Shown here piece by piece: positions 62,532 to 64,000 of a stretch of DNA of 64,000 bases (position 1 is its first letter; every line of letters starts with the position of its first letter). The DNA is from Rhizobium acidisoli (GTDB lineage: Bacteria; Pseudomonadota; Alphaproteobacteria; Rhizobiales; Rhizobiaceae). The translations under genes were made by a program, and so were the position numbers. Where the stretch lies: NCBI RefSeq assembly GCF_002531755.2, contig NZ_CP035001.1, positions 186,001-250,000 of the forward strand, written 5' to 3'. Below the pieces are notes generated by a model that saw only the letters and a program-made list of their open reading frames with translations, was not told where the DNA came from and ran no database searches.

Positions 62532-63014
62532 CTATAGGGTACGAAACATCACTAATGCGTCGACATAACCCTCACTCGGATGAAGGAAAACGCCGGGAAG
62601 GCGGCCGACGATTTCGAAGCCGAGGGATTGCCAGAGCTCAACGGCGCGGCGGTTGCTGCTGACGACGAAATTGAACTGCATGGCGCGAAAGCCGCGGGCG
62701 CGGGCGTGCTGCAGGGAATGGTCATGCATGCGGCGGGCAACGCCGCGGCCGGCCGCAGCGGGATCGGTCATGTAGCCGCAATTGCAGACATGGCGGCCGC
62801 CGCCGGCCTGATTGGCCTTGATGTAATAGGTGCCGAGGATGACGCCATCCTCTTCGGCGACGAAGGTCTCGCGGTCCTTCCCCATCCAATAGGCGAGCGC
62901 ATCGGCTTCAGGGAGATCGCGATCGAGCGCATAGGTCTCACCGGCGCGGACCGTCGGGCCGATGATCCTCCAGATGGCATCTCGATCGTCGTTTTCTGCG
63001 GGTCGGATCAGCAT
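62532..63014 (-). CDS. GNAT-family N-acetyltransferase
   Basis: This 160-residue protein has the GNAT acetyl-CoA binding motif around GYMTDPAAAGRGVARRMHDHSL and the beta-strand ending FNFVVSSNRRAVELWQSLGF. N-terminal LIRPAENDDRDAIWRII is the usual alpha1. Substrates may be small amines or proteins and are not predictable. It lies 40 bases before the thiolase stop and is transcribed the same way. Confidence 0.85.
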   Translation of the reverse strand: MLIRPAENDDRDAIWRIIGPTVRAGETYALDRDLPEADALAYWMGKDRETFVAEEDGVILGTYYIKANQAGGGRHVCNCGYMTDPAAAGRGVARRMHDHSLQHARARGFRAMQFNFVVSSNRRAVELWQSLGFEIVGRLPGVFLHPSEGYVDALVMFRTL

Positions 63015-63054
63015 GCCCGATTTCTACAGAAGCCGGGCATCGGGCGCAACGTTC

Positions 63055-64000
63055 TCAAACCCTTTCGAGCGCGATCGCAATGCCTTGGCCGACACCGATA
63101 CACATGGTCGACAGCGAATATTTTCCGCCGGTCTCCAGAAGCTCCAGCGCTGCCGTGCCGGTGATGCGGGCGCCCGACATACCAAGCGGATGGCCGAGCG
63201 CGATCGCGCCACCGTTGCGGTTCACCCGCTGGTCGTCATCGGCAATGCCGAGCGCCCGCAGCACCGCCAGCCCCTGGCTGGCAAAGGCCTCGTTGAGTTC
63301 GATGACGTCGAACTGTTCCTGGCTCATGCCGAGCCGGGCCATCAGCTTGCGCGAGGCCGGGATCGGGCCGACGCCCATCACCCGCGGCGGAACGGCAGCC
63401 GCCGCGCCGCCGAGGATGCGGGCGATCGGCGTCAGGCCATATTTTCGCGCCGCCGCTTCCGAAGCGACGATCAGCGCCGCCGCGCCGTCATTGACGCCGG
63501 AGGCATTGCCTGCGGTCACCGTGCCGCCCTCCTTCTTGAAAGGTGTGGCGAGTTTCGCCAGCGTCTCGATCGTCGTCGCGCGCGGATGCTCGTCCTTGTC
63601 GACGATGACGGGATCGCCCTTGCGCTGCGGGATGGTGACGGCGACGATCTCCTTCGCCAGGCGTCCGCTCGCCTGGGCGGCGGCGGCCTTCGCCTGGCTG
63701 CGCACCGCAAAGGCATCCTGGTCCTCGCGGCTGACTTTATAATCCTCGGCGACGTTCTCGCCGGTCTCCGGCATGGAATCGACGCCGTATTGCTTCTTCA
63801 TCAGCGGGTTGACGAAGCGCCAGCCGATTGTCGTGTCGTGGATTTCGGCCGCCCGCGAAAAGGCCGTCTCGGCCTTCGGCATGACGAAGGGCGCGCGCGA
63901 CATGCTTTCCACACCGCCTGCGATCATCAGCTCGGCCTCGCCGGCGCGGATGGCGCGCGCCGCCGTGATCACCGCATCCATGCCGGAACCGCAGAGCCGG
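63055..64000 (-). CDS. pcaF: Acetyl-CoA acyltransferase, beta-ketoadipyl-CoA thiolase type (5' partial)
   Basis: The gene runs off the right edge; 315 residues of the C-terminal part are present. RLCGSGMDAV near the edge holds the nucleophilic cysteine, and NGGAIALGHPLGMSGARITGTA and MCIGVGQGIAIALERV hold the catalytic His and second Cys. DTTIGWRFVNPLMKKQYGVDSMPETGENVAEDYKV is characteristic of PcaF-type thiolases that split beta-ketoadipyl-CoA to succinyl-CoA and acetyl-CoA. A general acetyl-CoA acetyltransferase is possible. The missing start lies beyond 64000. Confidence 0.85.
   Translation of the reverse strand, partial: RLCGSGMDAVITAARAIRAGEAELMIAGGVESMSRAPFVMPKAETAFSRAAEIHDTTIGWRFVNPLMKKQYGVDSMPETGENVAEDYKVSREDQDAFAVRSQAKAAAAQASGRLAKEIVAVTIPQRKGDPVIVDKDEHPRATTIETLAKLATPFKKEGGTVTAGNASGVNDGAAALIVASEAAARKYGLTPIARILGGAAAAVPPRVMGVGPIPASRKLMARLGMSQEQFDVIELNEAFASQGLAVLRALGIADDDQRVNRNGGAIALGHPLGMSGARITGTAALELLETGGKYSLSTMCIGVGQGIAIALERV

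Noticed and set aside
1..64000. CRISPR arrays, rRNA and tRNA genes
   Set aside because: No regularly spaced direct repeats and no rRNA- or tRNA-like sequence were noticed by eye; an Infernal/tRNAscan run would settle this.

Overview
The window is GC-rich DNA from a Rhizobiaceae member, most likely of the Rhizobium leguminosarum/etli group. This rests on a RopA-type porin, RIME-like and other rhizobial intergenic palindromes, Ti-type transfer genes with a matching oriT, and very many ABC transporters. I cannot tell from sequence alone whether it is the main chromosome or a large plasmid/chromid. No rRNA, tRNA, CRISPR array or intact insertion sequence was seen.

1-15 kb, transport and catabolism. 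After the tail of a hydratase-like gene and a ferric-siderophore-type ATPase comes a seven-gene minus-strand cluster (livK-G-F-H-M, a GMC oxidoreductase, a 3-hydroxyisobutyrate dehydrogenase). A LysR gene diverges from it across a three-half-site palindromic operator. Then follow a cupin, glutaryl-CoA dehydrogenase, a DUF4126 membrane protein overlapping a mercuric-reductase-like flavoprotein, a DedA protein and a xylitol/sorbitol-type dehydrogenase.

15-30 kb, potassium and sulfate. A CopC-like protein precedes a kdp operon (26-27-aa membrane peptide, kdpF, A, B, C, D, E) that runs directly into a PTS EIIA-Ntr gene. Since EIIA-Ntr binds KdpD in E. coli, this is probably one functional unit. 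A KdpE-like box lies upstream, a 51-aa ORF with an internal hairpin sits between kdpA and kdpB, and a 118-bp palindrome lies between kdpC and kdpD. A porin and a complete sulfate ABC operon (sbp-cysT-cysW-cysA) follow.

30-38.5 kb. A cell-wall-hydrolase lipoprotein, peptidase T, and a minus-strand operon: FCD-type GntR, a Cys/Met-metabolism PLP enzyme, a carbohydrate-type binding protein, a RIME-like element, two permeases and an ATPase.

38.5-49.9 kb, degenerate mobile region. A TraA relaxase-helicase broken by one missing base, a recognisable oriT, traC and a stub of traD. Small cargo genes follow: two hypotheticals, a WGR protein, a 55-aa coiled-coil protein, HU, DUF736, a Phd/MazF-like toxin-antitoxin pair with an 11-bp palindromic operator, and a nucleotidyltransferase-HEPN pseudogene with several frameshifts. 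Two homologous palindromic elements of about 118 bp each sit about 50 bp upstream of the start codon of a cargo gene. They are the most unusual non-coding feature here.

50-64 kb, DNA repair, stress and general metabolism. An endonuclease/exonuclease/phosphatase, a cardiolipin-synthase-like phospholipase D, UdgX, small basic stress proteins (DUF2934, a 'plasmid stabilization' type protein, DUF3175), a glutathione transferase, a stand-alone LigD polymerase domain coupled to a type IB topoisomerase, GlgX, an SDR, an MFS transporter, a GNAT and the 3' part of a pcaF-type thiolase that runs off the right edge.
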